In this document: piece by piece, positions 44,450-55,089 of the stretch | Layout: the number at the start of each line of letters is the position of its first letter | How positions within the stretch are numbered: position 1 is the stretch's first letter | Origin: Piezodorus guildinii | Taxonomy: Eukaryota > Arthropoda > Insecta > Hemiptera > Pentatomidae | Reading direction: 5' to 3' | DNA: 64,000 nucleotides | NCBI GenBank assembly: GCA_023052935.1 | Contig: CM041298.1 | Location: forward strand, 24,146,192-24,210,191 | Notes under the pieces: model-generated | The model's input: only the letters and a program-made list of their open reading frames with translations | Databases searched by the model: none | What the model was told of the DNA's origin: nothing | Position numbers and translations under genes: made by a program

Positions 44450-45310
44450 GTATTATGAACATTTTCTTAAGATTTGTCTTCGGTACATCAGGGAGGTCTC
44501 ATGTTACCCACTTATACGGTGAATTAAAGTGGCTCCTCCCCTCAACCCGCAGACAATATTTCCTTGGATCATACCTCTACCAAACTCCCAGCATCCATCC
44601 TACATCTACAGTCTCCTTCAATTTAAATCCTCAATCCACTCACTTAAAACTCGATCGCGACATTCTGACCTTTACCTTCCTACCCACAAAACCAAAACCT
44701 TTGATCGTTCCTTTATTGTTCGCTCAACCACACTCTGGAATTCTCTACCAATCCATATCCGCCATGCTGCTTCTTTATCCTCATTCAAATCCCAACTTTT
44801 CCTATACCTTCTGTCATCCCAAATAGACGATTAGCAAATGTGATGTCAATTTTATCTAGAAATCTACATTGAATAAATGAAGATTACTGTTTACCGCCCA
44901 AATTTTAATTTGATTTTGTTTAAATAAAATTTCATTTTCTCATAAGATAAAATTTAGAAGATATATATTTTTATTTATTCTTTGTTATTTTTTATGTATA
45001 TAACTCCTCATTTTAAATAATTGTAATTTTAATAATCATTGTAAATAATAATTAATCATGTTTTTATTGTCTGTTGGCCAGACATATTATATATTCAAAT
45101 TGTTCATAACTGTTATTCTTAGGGGACCTAGTCCCAGAATAATTTTTTTTTTCTATTCTATTCTATTCTATTCTACTTTCTTGCCTTTAAACAGCTATAT
45201 AAACAGCTATAACCTAATATAGTTATTTAGAAATAATAAACCATTGTGTAATAATTTGTAGCGTTTTTTTTAATGTGTCTACTATGATTCTAATTATAGC
45301 TTGATTTCTG
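44319..45310 (+). repeat. long direct repeats flanking a LINE
   Basis: About 130 bp at 44319-44449 recurs at 45178-45310 (both start TTGCCTTTAAACAGCTATA, both end TTGATTTCTG), with a few substitutions and two small indels. The LINE sits exactly between them. Confidence 0.85.
44450..45177 (+). pseudogene. family-D LINE, 5'-truncated
   Basis: Begins at the RIMN codons of family D, then RFVFGTSGRSHVTHLYGELK (44455 frame). A +1 shift leads to SYIYSLLQFKSSIHSLKTRS and TKTFDRSFIVRSTTLWNSLP (frame 44529-44834). The UTR ends in the hairpin TTCTTAGGGGACCTAGTCCC and a (TTCTA)n tail at 45150-45175. No RT core remains. Confidence 0.85.
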
Positions 45311-45784
45311 TTATTCAATAAAATCTATATGGTGTGTTCAGAATACACCGAAAACAAAACAAAAAAAGACGTGTTTCGATCTAATAAAGGAGATCGGAAA
45401 AAAAGGGGATAGATTGAATTTTATCGAGTACTGAGAAGTCGACATTTGTTGGATTAAAGGTTATTATTATTTATTCAGGCGATTGATGAAACCGGGTCTC
45501 GGTGTCGGAGAAATAGCTTCTCAAAGGCAAACGGACAATCTGTATTAATGTTTCCGAGGAATCCTATAGTCAAAAATAAAACAAGGGATCTTTCACTTGA
45601 ATGAAAAGTTTTCCCCTTGTTTCAAATGGAAAATAACAAGAATAACAATAATTTGATAAAAATGTTGTTTGGGGGTTCGGCGATCGAATATACCACACTT
45701 GATAAGAAAAGTCATTATATTAGTGTTGATGTTTAGTTCTGAACGTTAGGCCTTTAGCAGTGCAGAGAAAATAACAATAAAAAG
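45311..45784. other. stretch without recognised features
   Basis: No repeat or coding signal recognised, with a GC-richer patch at 45480-45545. Confidence 0.45.
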
Positions 45785-45983
45785 TCTGGTGCGGGCAACA
45801 CACGACTTTCACTTACCTCCATTTTTAATATCAATGAAAGAATTTTGAAATACAGTTAGAGATGAAAATACGTGAAATTATTAAGGAATTAATAAAATTG
45901 AATTTATATAGAAACATGTGCTTTATTAAAAAATCTATTATTTAATTTTTATTACAATTAAGAATAGTTTGAATGAATAATTG

Positions 45984-46400
45984 TATTATTAGGTTCCTTT
46001 AATTAAAATGATCCTTTTCATTCAACTTATTTTCTTTTCTTATTTTTTGTCCCTACATTTCGGCTCTTTGCCATTCTCAAGGGATCTACAAAAAACATTT
46101 ATTTTAAAATTAAAAGATACACAACATTATTTTTTACATTCTTATAAATCAATTTACATACCTCTTTATACTCCTTTATACACTCTATACAATATATAGA
46201 TATATACATTTTGTCATAATTCAGTAAAATAAAAATTAAAACTATTATAGGCTGACCAGCCCTGTCCTGGTTGTTATCATCTACTGGATTAAAGAAATTC
46301 ATTCCCTCACTCTTAACTATTGATATCAAAACTAATATACACACATATATTGTTTTATTATCTCCTCTTCAGTCAAGTCTACATTTATTTTCACAGCCAA
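45984..46400 (-). repeat. Penelope terminal repeat, left copy
   Basis: Reverse complement of 49326-49740. Contains a minus-strand hammerhead-like CTTGAGAATGGC...GCCGAAATGT motif at 46051-46083. Confidence 0.9.
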
Positions 46401-46452
46401 AAACTTTTTCTTTTAAAATTCTTTAATAAATTATTACCATACATAAACATAT

Positions 46453-46456
<4 letters not shown>

Positions 46457-46498
<42 letters not shown>

Positions 46499-46512
46499 AC
46501 CCACACACACAT

Positions 46513-46571
<59 letters not shown>
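46457..46571. repeat. (CA)n and (TA)n compound microsatellite
   Basis: CA tract 46457-46492, CACA-rich spacer, then TA tract 46526-46570, inside the Penelope 3' region. Confidence 0.95.
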
Positions 46572-46575
<4 letters not shown>

Positions 46576-46707
46576 AACACATAAACAAATATATTAATAT
46601 CCAATTAAAAACAAGATAATTTACTTAACCATAAAATTCCAAATATTATTCTATTATATTGTTATTTAAACTTTATTCAAGAAATTCCATTTATTTAAAT
46701 TATACTA

Positions 46708-47607
46708 TTGGGTTGATGCAAAATTAATGCAGGTTTTTAGTAGGTATTGTAAATACGCCATATCTTTACTTTAACCATATATATTTAATCAAAATAATTT
46801 CCATCTGAATCAATGCACTTTTGCCAACGTTCAACAAGCTTTCTTATTCCACCAGAAAAAAAAATCCGAATCCCTGGACTCAATGAAATCACGAAAAGAA
46901 TTTTCAATGTCGTCCTGGTTTTGAAAATTTTTCTTCCTCAAAAAGTTGTCCAGATGCCTGAAAAAGTGGAAGTCTGTAGGAGAGAGGTCAGGTGAATAAG
47001 GCGGATGTTGGAGAACTTCGTAGCCCAACTCGTGCAGTCGTCGAAGCGTTGGTTGTGCAACGTATGGTCTGGCGTTATCGTGGAACAGGATCGGCCCCTT
47101 CCGATTCATCAATGCTGGGCAAAGACGTTGCAATTTTTGAGTTCCGAGTTCCGCCGCCATTTCTCGTGTGGTTTTAGTTGGGTCTTCTTCCACTTTTGAC
47201 CTCAGCTGGTCGTTGTCCAGAGCAAGATGACGGCCCCGACCTTCCTTGTCTTCGAGGTCGAAATCTCCTCTGCGAAACTTCTGAAACCAACGCTGCACCG
47301 TGCACTCATTAATAGCCCCCTGACCCCACACTTCATTAATATTACGAGCCGTTTGCGCAGCGCTGCGCCCTAATTTAAATTCGTAAAAATAAATTTGACG
47401 AAAATCGCACTTTGACATTTTCGATTCAAGACCTTTGAACACACTGAACAAAACGATTTTACTAAACAAATTCATGGTGAAAGAGAGGGTATTAGATAAG
47501 GTTTGTTTTGGTATAATAATGATTAATGTTAGGATTAGCTTTGTTTACACAATTGGAATTACGATATTGAAATAGAGGAAACCTGCATTAATTTTGCATC
47601 AACCCAA
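46708..47607 (-). mobile_element. mariner (family M), deletion derivative, inserted in Penelope
   Basis: 900 bp with matching ends TTGGGTTGATGCAAAATTAA (46708-) and its complement ending 47607, each flanked by TA. It encodes a shortened transposase on the minus strand. It interrupts the 3' end of the GIY-YIG gene region. A second, differently deleted copy lies at 60635. Confidence 0.95.
46831..47475 (-). CDS. shortened mariner transposase, in-frame internal deletion
   Basis: A 214-codon open frame; the likely start is MSKCDFRQIYFYEFKLGRSA at about residue 20. The N-terminal DNA-binding half is intact (NECTVQRWFQKFRRGD, then RGRHLALDNDQLRSKVEEDP). At REMAAELGT it jumps to QKLQRLCPALMNRKGP, removing roughly 130 residues including the first catalytic Asp. 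The second Asp (FHDNARPYVAQ) and third Asp (SPDLSPTDFHFFRHL) keep the D34D spacing. The last residues are frameshifted. It could still bind inverted repeats but not catalyse transposition; that is inference. Confidence 0.85.
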   Translation of the reverse strand: MNLFSKIVLFSVFKGLESKMSKCDFRQIYFYEFKLGRSAAQTARNINEVWGQGAINECTVQRWFQKFRRGDFDLEDKEGRGRHLALDNDQLRSKVEEDPTKTTREMAAELGTQKLQRLCPALMNRKGPILFHDNARPYVAQPTLRRLHELGYEVLQHPPYSPDLSPTDFHFFRHLDNFLRKKNFQNQDDIENSFRDFIESRDSDFFFWWNKKAC

Positions 47608-47609
47608 TA

Positions 47610-47960
47610 CTTATTAATTTTGCTCAAAATCTCAGCATAATGGTCATTCAAATTCTTTGTGTCTGTTTTGTAATTTATACTGTAGTTAATGTTTTCTGAT
47701 ATATATATTGCCTCTAAAATTTTTCTTCTAAAATCATTGCTTTCTTTATGTACTACCATAGTATTTTCAAAGTCAAATTGGTGTTTTTTATTTATTACAT
47801 GTTGTACTAAAGCAGTCTTATTACTATCTTTTTCTTTATTTTTAACATCATTTTGGTGTTGATACATCCTATCCTTCAAGAACTGTTTTGTTTCACCAAT
47901 ATATACTGCAGGACAATTCACACATGGTATTTTATATACCATTCCAGATTGAGGGTTTTT
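47610..47960 (-). CDS. Penelope GIY-YIG endonuclease domain
   Basis: Begins after a frameshift in an A run near 47950. Shows SGMVYKIPCVNCPAVYIGET (GIY-YIG equivalent V-Y-K and Y-I-G, with the C-x2-C typical of Penelope), LKDRMYQHQNDV, KTALVQHVINKKHQFDF and RRKILEAIYI with the conserved Glu. It ends in a mariner insertion: residues after LSKINKY are read from the mariner inverted repeat. The domain nicks DNA to prime reverse transcription in this class. Confidence 0.9.
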
Positions 47961-48177
47961 TTTTTATTTTATCTTTTAGCTCACTATAATAATTTTTTAT
48001 TTTGTTTCTTGGTTTGAAGGCAAAAGTATATTCTTCCATATCATATAATTTGAAGGATTTTTTAATTTCTTCAGAAAGTCCCTTTATATAATTGCAGCTT
48101 TGGAATTTTTGGGTTGTCTTTAATTTGTTTATTTTTTCACCATTGCTATTATTTTTATTTTTAGTTCTAATATTCAA
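47932..48177 (-). CDS. Penelope linker between RT and endonuclease
   Basis: Frame joining the RT and GIY-YIG parts: KNYYSELKDKIKKKPSIWNG at its end. It is continuous with the RT once a one-base shift in the A run at 48285-48291 is allowed. Family-typical position, no catalytic motif. Listed separately because both borders are frameshifts. Confidence 0.75.
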   Translation of the reverse strand: MNIRTKNKNNSNGEKINKLKTTQKFQSCNYIKGLSEEIKKSFKLYDMEEYTFAFKPRNKIKNYYSELKDKIKKKPSIWNGI

Positions 48178-48265
48178 TTCCCATATGGTTTTTACTATTT
48201 TTTTGTGGTAAAAATTTTTTGAAAAAATTTGGAAAACCTTTTCTTTGGCCTTATTTAATCTTTCA

Positions 48266-49325
48266 TTATCTGTAATTGTGATAACTTTTTTTGCAAAAAT
48301 TGTTTACTATATTGTACTTCATATGATACGGATGACATGAAAAATAATTAAGAATTGTGTTACTACAAGTTTCTTTTTGGTTTCTTCTCCATTCTGTGCT
48401 GATTATTTCCTTTTTTCTAATCAACATCATATCCAGAAATCTTAATTTGCCTTCTTTTTCTATTTCCATAGTAAACTTCAATTTTTCATGGTAATTATTA
48501 AGAGCTTTTAGGAAATCCCCTACTACATTCTTTTTTATTATGCAAAATATGTCATCAACATACTTTACTAATAACTTTACTTTTATACCTGAATTTTTTA
48601 AAGCATTATTAATTAATTCATTCAATACCATACCTGACAAATATACCGATAAAACCCCACCCATTGGTAAACCAAATAATTGCCTATATATCTCACTTTT
48701 ATATTTGAAAATTCCATTTTCGCAGCAAAGTTTTATCCCTTCCAGAAATATTTTTTTGTTTTTTATATCAGTATCCAATTTTATTTCTTCCCATTTATCT
48801 TCTATTATTTTATACATTAATTTTAATGGAATATTTGTAAACAAAGATATTACATCATAGCTGACCATAATTTCATCATTATCAATTTTTATATTATTAA
48901 TTTTGCTTTTTACCTCCATAGCGTTTGCTACATCATATTCTTTACTTTTGTAAGAATTTTTGAAACTATTTTTAAAATACTTTGATAAATTGTAAATTGG
49001 TCCATTTATTCCATTTACTATTGGTCTTAATGCTCTGTCCTCTATATGAAGTTTTAACAATCCAAACATTCTGGGATGGTAACAATGTTTATTTATTAAC
49101 TTTTTTGTTTGATTGTCTTCTATGAACTTATTCTTTTTTAATTTTTCTATATATTGCTTTATTTGTTTACCAATTTCGGGTAGTGGATCTGTTCTAAGCT
49201 TTCTATATGTGTTTTCTTCATGGAGAATATGTTTCATTTTATTATCATAATCTTCATGTTTTATTATTGCCACTCTTTTAGTTTTATCAGATTTTGAAGA
49301 AAACACATATAGAAGGCTTAAAGAC
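48266..49325 (-). CDS. Penelope reverse transcriptase domain
   Basis: A 346-codon frame without a true start, because it runs out of the inverted terminal repeat at 49326. Motifs: HPRMFGLLKLHIEDRALRPI (fingers), VSYDVISLFTNIPLKLMYKI (motif A with catalytic Asp), FGLPMGGVLSVYLSGMVLNE (motif B), LLVKYVDDIFCIIKK (motif C with both Asp), GKLRFLDMMLIRK (D/E). All RT catalytic residues are present. The N-terminal extension of Penelope RT is lost. Low divergence and only two homopolymer frameshifts suggest recent activity. Confidence 0.93.
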
Positions 49326-49740
49326 TTGGCTGTGAAAATAAATGTAGACTTGACTGAAGAGGAGATAATAAAACAATATATGTGTGTATATTAGTTTTGA
49401 TATCAATAGTTAAGAGTGAGGGAATAAATTTCTTTAATCCAGTAGATGATAACAACCAGGACAGGGCTGGTCAGCCTATAATAGTTTTAATTTTTATTTT
49501 ACTGAATTATGACAAAATATATATCTATGTATTGTATAGAGTGTATAAAGGAGTATAAAGAGGTATGTAAATTGATTTATAAGAATGTAAAAAATAATGT
49601 TGTGTATCTTTTAATTTTAAAATAAATGTTTTTTGTAGATCCCTTGAGAATGGCAAAGAGCCGAAACGTAGGGACAAAAAATAAGAAAAGAAAATAAGTT
49701 GAATGAAAAGGATCATTTTAATTAAAGGAACCTAATAATA
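49326..49740 (+). repeat. Penelope terminal repeat, right copy
   Basis: Inverted copy of 45984-46400; hammerhead-like CTTGAGAATGGC...GCCGAAACGT at 49643-49670, with CCCT/AGGG complementary flanks. Confidence 0.9.
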
Positions 49741-50093
49741 AAATCTATTATATTATTATCTTAAATAATCAGTTAGTGTTATCTTCTTTTCATCACTCTC
49801 CATTAACTTCTAAAAGCTTGAGTATGAGATGATATTTTTTCTAAAATCTTTAGATTTCCAACGGTATATCATACATGTATATTACTGCTCTTATGTTCAA
49901 AAACGAAAAATTGCATTAAAAAAATATTTTTTCTCTTTTCTCCTTTAGTTGGGTATCGAATTTATTCAATTTATATATTTACCTGTTTTTCATTAGCGTT
50001 AACAAGATAATATAGTTATTTTTATTGAATCTGCAAAATTAAAGGTACTTTAGAAGAAGAAAAGCCCTGTCAGACCATTTAATCAGAATAAAA

Positions 50094-50095
<2 letters not shown>

Positions 50096-50130
<35 letters not shown>

Positions 50131-50526
50131 CTAACATATTTATTGATATTTACAACTGTATAATTATATACAACAAGTAAATGTGATGGATATAGTAATC
50201 TAACATGAAATACATGAAGAGATGCCACCCATCGGCAGCACTCTGAAAATATTTTAAACTAGAAGGTCTCGGGGCCATCTTCTTTTCAGACGCCTCGGAG
50301 GATTATCAGGAATCGAAGAGGATCATAGGATAGAAACTAGTGGATTAGAGTGGAAATGGAGTTTTTCATGGAATGTTTGATATCTGGTTCGGGCTAATTC
50401 AGTAACATATGGGATATTGAGGTCTTTATGGATGAGCTTATTCGTGACAAAGTAAGGAGCGTTAAGGATTTTACGAAGGATTTTGGATTGTAAGGATTGG
50501 ATACGAGAAGAATTTGATGGTTTGGT
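50096..50526 (-). pseudogene. Jockey-like LINE (family A) inserted in R875
   Basis: T run 50096-50130 (poly(A) tail of a minus-strand copy), UTR, then the ORF2 C-terminal region (LRPRPSSLKYFQSAAD-like end, PPRRLKRRWPRDL, SRIQSLQSKILRKILNAPYF). Target duplications AGAATAAAACC at 50085-50095 and 50527-50537 give exact borders. Confidence 0.92.
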
Positions 50527-50770
50527 AGAATAAAACCTACATGATATTAAAGCCCATTAAATTTATTATCGATACAGCGAGTTTAACCAAAATCGTCGGA
50601 ACCGTTTTCGAGAATATCGAAAAAAGGTGCAAAATGCATGGTATAAAGTGGTCTCTTCCAGACTCTTAAAGAATTGTATGAAGTTTATTTATTATTTGTA
50701 AAAGAATATTTCTTTGAAATACAAAGTCATTATCTATCTACCTGTAATTAGTTTGAATGGAGGATTTTAT

Positions 50771-51341
50771 TATTTTCATCAATCTCTATTAACTTTTAAA
50801 AGCTTGTGTATGAGATGATATTTTTTCTAAAATCTTTAGCTTTCCAACGGTATATCATGCATGTATATTACTGCTCTTATGTTCAAAAACGAAAAATTGC
50901 ATTAAAAAAATATTTTTTTCTGTTTTCTCCTTTAGTTGGGTATCGAATTTATTCAATTTATATATTTACCTGTTTTTTCATCAGCGTTAACAAGATAATC
51001 TAGTTATTATTATTGAATCTACAAAATTAGTGGTACTTTAGTGGAAGAAAATTTAAAATATATGAATTTAAGCCCTGTCAGACCATTTTTATCCACATAA
51101 AACCTACATGATATTAAAGCCCTTTAAATTTTACATCGATATAGCTAGTTTAATCAAAATCGACGGAACCGGTTTGGAGAAAATCGAAAAAAGGTGCAAA
51201 ATGCATAATATAAAGTGCCTCTTCTGGTAAGCTCATTTTGATGAAAAAAGTTTTGTCACGTCTTGGGCGTATAGTTATCTTAAATATGAAATTTCAGTTT
51301 CATAGGACTTACCGTTTCCGCCCGAGAGTAACCACACACAG

Positions 51342-51373
<32 letters not shown>

Positions 51374-51500
51374 CTTTTTGCGGGACTTGGTTATTTGGAC
51401 TCAGGGGACCCTAAAACGTGTATTTCCGTTGAAAACTGGAAATCGAAAATTTTCACGATCGCAATACTTCCCCTTACTATATATAGTAAGTGAAAGTAAA
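50771..51500 (+). mobile_element. R875 repeat, 5'-truncated, first of a pair
   Basis: From TTTTCATCAATCTCTATTAA through the complete body and (CA)n at 51339-51370 to the palindrome CTTACTATATATAGTAAG plus TGAAAGTAAAA. Little diverged from the type copy. Confidence 0.9.
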
Positions 51501-51526
51501 ATTAGTTTGTTACAGTTATAAAAAAA

Positions 51527-52425
51527 TCTGATGCGGGCAACACACGACTTTCTCTTACCTCTGTTTTTAGAATCAATTAAAGATTTTTTTAATACAGATA
51601 GAGATAAAAATGAGTGATAAGTGAAACCATTAAAGAATTAATTAAATGGAATTCCTTCAGAAACATGTGTTTTATTAAAAAATCTATTAATTATTAGCTA
51701 AAATAATCACCTAGTTTTATCGACTTTTCGTCACTCTCTTACACTTTCATAACATTTAAAAGCTTGTGTATGAGATAATATTTTTTCTAAAATCTCAAGC
51801 TTTCCAACGGTATATCATACATGTATATTACTGTTCTTATGTTCAAGAACAAAAAATGGCATTAAAAGTATATTTTTTCAGTTTTATGCTTTTCAAATTC
51901 GCACAACTTACTCACAAATTACTCTTATTTATCAACACTAACAAGGTAATATGAGTATTTTTATAGAATATACGAAATTATAGGTACATTAGAGGGAGAA
52001 AATTTAAATTATCGGCATTTAAGCCCTATTTTTATACTATTTACAGACTATTTTAATCAGAATGAAACCTACATGATATTATAGCCTATTGAATTTACAT
52101 CGATATAGCGAGTTAAAACAAATTCGTCGGAACCGTTTTAGAGGAAATCGTAAAAAGGTGCAAAATGCATACTTCAAAGTGGCTCTTGTTGTAAGCTGAT
52201 TTTGATTAAAAAGAATTTGTAACGTCTCGGGAGTATAGTTGTCTTAAATATGAAATTTCAGTTTCATAGGACTTAACGTTTCCGCCCGGGAGTTACCACA
52301 CACACAGACCTTTTTGCGGGACTTGGTTATTTGGAATCAGGGGACCCTAAAACATGTATTTCCGTTGAAAACAGGAATTAGAAAATTTTCACGATCGCAA
52401 TACTTTCCTTTACTATATATAGTAA
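51527..52425 (+). mobile_element. R875 repeat, complete, second of a pair
   Basis: Starts TCTGATGCGGGCAACACACG 26 bp after the preceding copy ends, with subterminal ACTTTCTCTTAC. A small TTTATACTATTTACAGACTA duplication lies in the body. The end ACTTTCCTTTACTATATATAG is followed by unrelated TAAACTTACTAG. Confidence 0.88.
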
Positions 52426-53165
52426 ACTTACTAGATATCTCCAAAGGTGTCCCCCACAATAATTGTACTTATTTATTATTTAACTACATATTCTAAATTT
52501 TAAAATACTATACACATGGATAAAGCTGTGGACAAAATGCAATTAATAAAATAAATAAACCTCATATTGAAAGCAGGTGTTACAGTATCGCGAACCAATT
52601 ACATTTTCAAATATTCGGTTTACCCCCCGCTGAATGTTAACACGTGTGAACGCAGTTTGGGGATATATATATATATAAAAAAAAAAAAATGTTATGGGGA
52701 AGTAATATAGAGAAGGAAAATTGTGGATTCAATCTGGGCCATGAGCCATTTCCATGTAATCCAACCGGGTCGACCCCAATATGAGAGGCCATGATAGAAC
52801 TTAAATTCCCTCGGATTGAAATTCAGAATATGATTGAAATGAAAATGCCCTCTATGTTGTGTAGCAATTTCAACCTCCTCCCTCGACAGCTGTTCTGTCC
52901 TAATCGAATGATCTAGTTGTATCGGCCTCATATTCATTAGTGTGTGGGCATTATGTACGCAAATGTACATATATGAAACATTTAAACATCTTTTAAACTT
53001 TTCAGATATATAACTCATAACCAAAAAAATGTATTAGTAATTATCTATTTATTTATTTATCTTTGGATTAATTCCTCATACAAATACAGTTGGTTTTTGG
53101 TATTAATACAAAACTACCAATTAAAGTTATGCTGAGATTTCTTTTTAATTGTATTAAAATATTTT
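52426..53165. other. segment without recognised repeats; 110-codon minus frame
   Basis: Minus-strand frame 52692-53024 (no ATG start) ends GHFHFNHILNFNPREFKFYH and LSYWGRPGWITWKWLMAQIE. I do not recognise it. Composition at 52690-52960 is less AT-rich than the flanks. It could be an exon, a relic or chance. Confidence 0.4.
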
Positions 53166-53169
53166 TATA

Positions 53170-54452
53170 AATTTATATGTAACCTGGCACTGGAGCTCCC
53201 TTCTTCCTACAGTCCTATATCTCTTCTACCCATCATGGGTAAAATCCTAGAACGGCTCCTCCTTAAACGACTATACCCTATCCTAGAATCATATCACATA
53301 ATCCCAGACCACCAGTTCGGAATTTCTAACTTCCCACTCCACCATCCAGCAATGCCACCGTGTGGTGCATGTTGTCTCTTCTGCATTGGAGCGCGGATTG
53401 TACTGCACTGAAGCCTTTCTCGACGTTGAATAGGCCTTTGACCGAGTCTGGCACCCGGAACTGTTGTACAAACTCCGTAAATTCCTTCCTCCTACTTCCA
53501 AATAATCCAGTCCTACCTCTCTGAAAGATCCTTCTAAAAACACCACAATAGTTCCTATTCATTTCTCTTCACCCAGTCTGCTGGAATTCCTCAAGGCAGT
53601 ATCCTAGGACCCATTCTTTACACAGTATATACAGCTGATATCCCAACCCATCCTAACACATTCCTTTCTACCTATGCCGATAACACTTGCGTGTTATCGG
53701 TTAATAACGATCCTACAATTGGCTTTCAAACTCTCCAATCCCACATCAGAGACCTTAAGGTATGGTGTTAGAATCGGAGAATTAAAATCAATTCCAATAA
53801 ATCCCAACAAATTCTCTTTACCCTTCGTCGAATACCTATGACATCCTGCCCTACAGTGTCCTTTAATGATATTCCGCTTGTCCCGGTTGTATGGAATCAT
53901 ACAAGACTGAAGAGACAAGAAACTGCGCGACGTTTTCGGCTACTCCAACACTTACTAGACAGACGCTCTAACCTTTTACTTAACTACAAAAGACTCATTT
54001 ACATGACCATCATAAGGCCTGTCTGGACCTGCGGAGTAGAGCTTTGGGGCTCTACTAAACCATCAAACTCTTCCCGGATCCAATCCTCACAATCCAAAAT
54101 CCTTCGCAAACTCTTTAACGCTCCTTACTTTGTCACGAATAAAATCATCCACAATGATCTTAATGTTCCATATGTTGCTGATTTGGCAAGTACCAGGTAT
54201 CACACCTTCAATGAAAAACTCCACTCCCACTCTAATCCATTAGTTTCATTTCTTGCTTCCTCTTCCATTCCTGATAATCCTCCGAGGCGTCTGAAAAGAA
54301 GAGGCCTCGAGACCTTCTTGTTTAGACTCACTACCAAAGAGTGCTGCCAATGGGCTGTTTCTCTTCATGTTCATTTCATGTGTTATAACATTACAGCATA
54401 TTTACTTGATGTATTTTTTGTACAATTGTAAATTACAATTAAAAAGAATAAA
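53170..54452 (+). pseudogene. Jockey-like LINE (family A), longest copy with RT core
   Basis: Starts in the RT fingers: LLPIMGKILERLLLKRLYPI near 53215, DHQFGIS, then a disrupted motif A (FDRVWHPELLYKL). Motif B is SAGIPQGSILGPILYTVYTA near 53580, and motif C is TYADNTCVLS, where the second catalytic Asp is Asn. The C-terminal frame 53838-54431 follows: TIIRPVWTCGVELWGSTKPS through PPRRLKRR. Many stops and shifts. The UTR ends TTGTAAATTACAATTAAAAA. Confidence 0.88.
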
Positions 54453-55035
54453 AAACTACTAGAAGCAATCCATATAACCAAAAATAATAGCAGGACAATA
54501 AATTATAAAACAGATACAAAAAACTTAGGAACTCATTATACAGATATCATAAATAAGATCCAATTTTAAAAATAAATAAAACAATAGCCCAAGAACCATA
54601 ATTAGGACAAATAATTAATAGAGGTAAAAATAAAAATAAATAAAAAGCAATAAGGATTACACCGGAATACTAAAAAGGTACAAAGGTTTAAAATAGAAAT
54701 ATAATGGAAACAGTGAGCAATAGACAAGTAGCAGTGTGATATAAGATGTAATGAAGAATGAAAAATGTTGTAGCAAGGAATAAGGTAATTAAAGTTAGTT
54801 AGTTTAAAATAGTTATGACAAATTGCTAAGCTTCATTTTTCAAAGAAAAATATTTAAACAATGTAATTTTATTCAATAATGAAAGTATAAAAAATAGTTT
54901 CAGTCTTGAAAATGGGGAAACAACCCCGAAACGTCGACTAAGATGGAAAAAAAAGGTGTTAAAAGACTTAGGAAATAAAGTAATTGGATGATGAATGGAA
55001 GGTAGTGGGTGCTTTATTGAATGTTCAAATTCAAA

Positions 55036-55089
<54 letters not shown>

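Larger units (their letters stand above)
45942..49740 (-). mobile_element. Penelope-like retroelement with inverted terminal repeats, carrying a mariner
   Basis: Coding strand is minus: RT, linker, GIY-YIG endonuclease, 3' region. Terminal repeats are inverted: 45984-46400 and 49326-49740 match as reverse complements over about 415 bp with few differences. Penelope elements are known for terminal repeats that may lie in either orientation. The inner boundary of the right repeat cuts into the N-terminal part of the RT, so the copy is 5' truncated. A 12-bp target duplication flanks it, and a mariner (46708-47607) sits in its 3' region. Confidence 0.9.
45785..50656 (+). mobile_element. R875 repeat split into three parts by nested insertions
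   Basis: Parts: 45785-45941 (start TCTGGTGCGGGCAACACACG and intact ACTTTCACTTAC), 49741-50095 (body), and 50527-50656 (body to GGTATAAAGTGG). The first gap holds the Penelope-like element, with the duplicated AAAATCTATTAT on both sides. The second holds a Jockey LINE with the duplicated AGAATAAAACC. The 3' end is missing after 50656. Confidence 0.9.

Noticed and set aside
46320..46619. Open frames of repeated His-Thr and Ile-Tyr on both strands
   Set aside because: They translate the (CA)n and (TA)n microsatellites; no gene.
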